Shown here: one piece after another, positions 61,604-64,000 of the stretch | How the letters are laid out: each line of letters starts with the position of its first letter | Numbering within the stretch: position 1 is the stretch's first letter | Program-made: the position numbers and the translations under genes | Source of the DNA: Halioxenophilus aromaticivorans | GTDB taxonomy: Bacteria > Pseudomonadota > Gammaproteobacteria > Pseudomonadales > Cellvibrionaceae | Direction of reading: 5' to 3' | NCBI RefSeq assembly: GCF_042850945.1 | Contig: NZ_AP031496.1 | Coordinates: 1,178,001 to 1,242,000 of the forward strand | Length of the DNA stretch: 64,000 nt | The notes under the pieces: model-generated | What the model was told of the DNA's origin: nothing | Databases searched by the model: none | What the model saw: the letters and a program-made list of their open reading frames with translations, nothing else

Positions 61604-63625
61604 TTAGGGTGCTGGGTTGTGTTTGTCCAAGTAGGCTTCGATGGTTTTTAATAGCTCTAAGCGCATTTTGCTGGTGGACATCCAATGGTCTTCGCCTTTT
61701 AGGGCGACCAGTTTGGAGTCTTTGCCGGCTTTTTTTAGTGCCTTGTGCATTCGGATGCTTTGGACGGGTGCCACTACTGTGTCGTCTTTGCTGTAAATTA
61801 ACAGGGTGGGTGCGGTGAATTGATCGGCAAAGTAGTAGGGCGATACCGCGTCCAATTGTTTAAATTTTTTATCGTCGCTACCGAAGGCATCCATCCAATA
61901 ATTGCGTATCCAATCGGTTTGGTAAGCTTGCCTAAGATCTTTTTTAATTTCTTTGCGTATGTCGGAAACAGCATTGATGGCAATGGCGCAGCGATATAAT
62001 TCTGGGGTGTAGGCGGCTCCGGCCAGTGCGGCGTAGCCCCCGTAGGACGCGCCGAGAATACACACTCGGCTGGGGTCGGCTACGCCTTTGCTCACCAGGT
62101 AATTAACACCATCGGTAATGTCATCTTGCATTTCTTTGCCCCATCGACCCTTGCCGGCTTCCTCGTGGGCGAAGCCAAAACCTGTGGAGCCGCGGAAGTT
62201 TGGCTGCAATACCGCATAGCCTTTGTGCGCTAAAAACTGCGCCAGCCAGTCGAATCGAATGGCATCGTGGGCTGCCGGGCCACCATGGGGCAGTGCAATC
62301 AAAGGTAGAGCCTTGCGCTCTTCGGCAGTGTTGACACCCACAGGCCAAGTCAGTATCGCAGGGATTTTTAAGCCATCGCGAGCGCTGTAGCGAAAGCCGA
62401 CGACTTCGCCCAGGTCTTTCTGCTCGATATTTTTGTAGCCGTTGGTAAGTCGTTTTAATTGCTTCTTTTTAATGTCGAATGTAAAAAACGAATTGGGGTC
62501 AGTATTGCCGGTAATGCGTACTAAAAAGGTATTTTCGTCGGCGGACATGGTTAAAAGGTGCACCGCGCTGGCGGGGAAAATACTCAGTAATTCGTCGAAG
62601 GCGGTTTGTAGTTTGGGTTTTTCGAATTCGTAGCTGGGTAAAAAACCGCTGTACTTAACCGCAATTAACCGGCGATTGGTGTCGGTGAGTAGCCTGTCTA
62701 TGCTTTTATCCTCGCGGTAAAACATGGCCGGGCTGATTTGTCCATCCTGTAAACTCAGCGCGTGTACGGTTTCACCATCGTCATTTTTTTGCACAAACAG
62801 TAGGTGTTTTTCATCCCAGGAAACCGCTTGAACCGACATTTGCGGCAGTTTTGTATCATAGCTGAACACTTTTTCAGGTTTGCCGCTTAAATAGGAGTAG
62901 AACTCGTGTTTTTCGCGCTTATCGTCAAAATCCTCGCGGGCCAGCACCTCGCCCTTACTATTGACGAACCAATCTATGGTGTGTGATCTCCCGGAGGCGT
63001 GCAGTTTGCCTTTGCCGCCTTTTAAGCTGACGCGGTAGAGGTTTCTTTGCGGCGTAGAGCTATCATTAAACGCCGGCATATACGCGATGCTCTTTTTGCT
63101 GTTGACGCCAACAATGGTGCCCAGACCGGATTGGGCCGGGTGCAGATCTTCGGTGCCACGTAACAGATGCCGGGTTTTGCGGGTTTTTAAGTCAAAGCTA
63201 AAGGCGGCGGAATATTCAAACGAATTCGAATAGCCGAATTGCACGCGGGTATCTGAGACATGCATTATTGCAAAGTCGTCACTGACAAATTCCACATCTC
63301 GCGCTTTAATTTTATCGTTAGCGCCAACCCCAAATGGTTGCCCGTCCTCAATGTTGTATACCACCATGCCTTGCATGCCGTCACTTTCTTGCAGCCAAGC
63401 AAAATGCTTGCTGTCCGGTGACATCGACATACTGCGGATAAACGGCAAATTACCGTAATCTTCAATGGTGGGTTGTGCTAAAAGGGGCGGGGAGTTGGCT
63501 GTAAAAGAAACCAGTACGAAAATAATAAGAGAGCGGAGTGTGATGCGCGTACTGCAGTCGCTGGTTAGAGCAAAAAACACAATAAAGTCCCTGTGGCTGT
63601 AATCCTTTGCCAATAATACTAGCAT
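61604..63625 (-). CDS. S9-family prolyl oligopeptidase-type serine peptidase
   Basis: The 673-residue secreted or periplasmic enzyme has a hydrophobic N-terminal export signal (TLRSLIIFVLVSFTANSPPLLA-Q), a beta-propeller region (about 50-400) and a C-terminal alpha/beta-hydrolase domain. Catalytic motifs are LGASYGGYAALAG (Ser), YSKDDTVVAP (Asp) and KGEDHWMS (His), with LPHGGPAAHD before the nucleophile. It probably cleaves peptides after proline or removes short N-terminal units. The start is ATG 63625 or GTG 63580, which has GGAC upstream and gives a better-placed signal peptide. It is the intact member of a two-gene family here. Confidence 0.92.
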   Translation of the reverse strand: MLVLLAKDYSHRDFIVFFALTSDCSTRITLRSLIIFVLVSFTANSPPLLAQPTIEDYGNLPFIRSMSMSPDSKHFAWLQESDGMQGMVVYNIEDGQPFGVGANDKIKARDVEFVSDDFAIMHVSDTRVQFGYSNSFEYSAAFSFDLKTRKTRHLLRGTEDLHPAQSGLGTIVGVNSKKSIAYMPAFNDSSTPQRNLYRVSLKGGKGKLHASGRSHTIDWFVNSKGEVLAREDFDDKREKHEFYSYLSGKPEKVFSYDTKLPQMSVQAVSWDEKHLLFVQKNDDGETVHALSLQDGQISPAMFYREDKSIDRLLTDTNRRLIAVKYSGFLPSYEFEKPKLQTAFDELLSIFPASAVHLLTMSADENTFLVRITGNTDPNSFFTFDIKKKQLKRLTNGYKNIEQKDLGEVVGFRYSARDGLKIPAILTWPVGVNTAEERKALPLIALPHGGPAAHDAIRFDWLAQFLAHKGYAVLQPNFRGSTGFGFAHEEAGKGRWGKEMQDDITDGVNYLVSKGVADPSRVCILGASYGGYAALAGAAYTPELYRCAIAINAVSDIRKEIKKDLRQAYQTDWIRNYWMDAFGSDDKKFKQLDAVSPYYFADQFTAPTLLIYSKDDTVVAPVQSIRMHKALKKAGKDSKLVALKGEDHWMSTSKMRLELLKTIEAYLDKHNPAP

Positions 63626-63658
63626 TTAACCGCTCAGTTTGCAGTTTGGCGTACTTAG

Positions 63659-63691
63659 ATGGTGATGGCGATGGCGATGGCGATGGTGATT
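63659..63691. repeat. Short GATGG(C/T) tandem repeat
   Basis: GATGGT, three GATGGC units and GATGGT follow one another, upstream of the intact S9 peptidase gene. It is a simple hexanucleotide repeat open to slippage. Confidence 0.85.
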
Positions 63692-63791
63692 GAGGCGAGG
63701 CGCAGCGAGGGGAAAATGGATTGTGTTGGTATTGAACTGGATCAAAGCTGGCCATCTTTGAAGGATGGCCAGCGAGGCTATTCAGAATTTA

Positions 63792-64000
63792 TTAGTAAAA
63801 AACAGAAATAAAGAATCGAATGACGTCGGCATCAAAGCTAAACAAGGGTTCCTCGCCAACGGCGTAGTTGCCATTAAGGCTTTGGGTGGCGTCGCGGAAG
63901 TTATCGTAGTCAAACTGCAGCCGGTCGTAGTGCAAATTGAAGGTGGTTCTGTCCACAAATAGCCAGGGGCGTTTGTACTCATAGCTCAAGCCAACGCCCA
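63792..64000 (-). CDS. Outer-membrane beta-barrel protein, 3' end (possibly DUF3570)
   Basis: The frame runs off the window end and stops at 63792. The visible 69 residues (SYEYKRPWLFVDRTTFNLHYDR, FRDATQSLNGNYAVGEEPLFSFDADVIRFFISVFY) alternate polar and aromatic residues and end in Tyr after Phe, as outer-membrane barrels do. The ending FSFDADVIRFFISVFY resembles DUF3570 proteins. Most of the gene lies beyond this window, so the assignment is tentative. Confidence 0.6.
   Translation of the reverse strand, partial: GVGLSYEYKRPWLFVDRTTFNLHYDRLQFDYDNFRDATQSLNGNYAVGEEPLFSFDADVIRFFISVFY

Noticed and set aside
63659..63691. CRISPR array
   Set aside because: The repeats are a 6-bp simple sequence without spacers; no array of spaced 24-40 bp repeats occurs in the window.

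Overview
The window looks like part of a gammaproteobacterial chromosome, probably marine and close to Cellvibrionales/Pseudomonadales. The basis is gene order and family content: rpsF-rpsR-DUF2232-rplI-dnaB, a fimX-like gene next to serB as in Pseudomonas, the complete epmB/efp/epmA module, fpr with a divergent FinR-type LysR gene, smrA, ppnN and nhaD. The species cannot be fixed from the sequence alone.

Positions 1 to about 13,350 form an accessory, defence-type island that is visibly more AT-rich than the rest, most of all in the PHP-ATPase gene. It opens with the 3' end of a type III modification methyltransferase gene (mod), followed directly by its restriction partner res. The res gene is split by a complete IS21-family element (1354-3787) with a 6-bp target duplication GAAGTG. 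Removing the element and one duplication copy restores an intact 995-codon gene, so the insertion looks recent. A 122-residue unknown protein and a 1016-residue TrlF-like PHP-domain/ABC-type ATPase follow on the same strand. After a large imperfect hairpin come a PDZ lipoprotein, a DUF3987 protein facing a serine recombinase across a GAGACG-rich spacer, a pair of interleaved inverted repeats, and an unknown 245-residue protein.

From about 13.5 kb the window reads as core chromosome. It holds an AraC regulator with a 5x7-bp tandem repeat just upstream, two divergent glycosyltransferases, a secreted RidA protein, the ribosomal-protein/dnaB operon, panC, acs, DUF533, smrA, nhaD, and a TonB-dependent receptor. 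Next come MmcQ/YjbR, a glutathione S-transferase, a uracil-DNA glycosylase, a NUDIX hydrolase, ppnN, a carboxylesterase, and the finR/fpr pair.

From 38 to 56 kb there is a secreted YceI protein followed by a cytochrome b561-YceI fusion, an OlsF-like acyltransferase fusion, and an acidic membrane protein divergent from serB. A degenerate GGDEF/EAL FimX-like protein and a possible PilZ-like protein lie beyond serB. The EF-P lysylation module, cysE, srkA and modBC without a neighbouring modA follow.

The last 8 kb hold a DUF4112 protein, a porin with a short periplasmic binding protein, a DUF3465 protein, two paralogous S9 peptidases (one frameshifted), and the end of an outer-membrane protein. 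A dispersed palindromic repeat with core ATCAATGGGGTCAGA occurs at 22.2, 32.7, 58.8, 59.5 and 61.6 kb. No tRNA, rRNA or CRISPR array was found.
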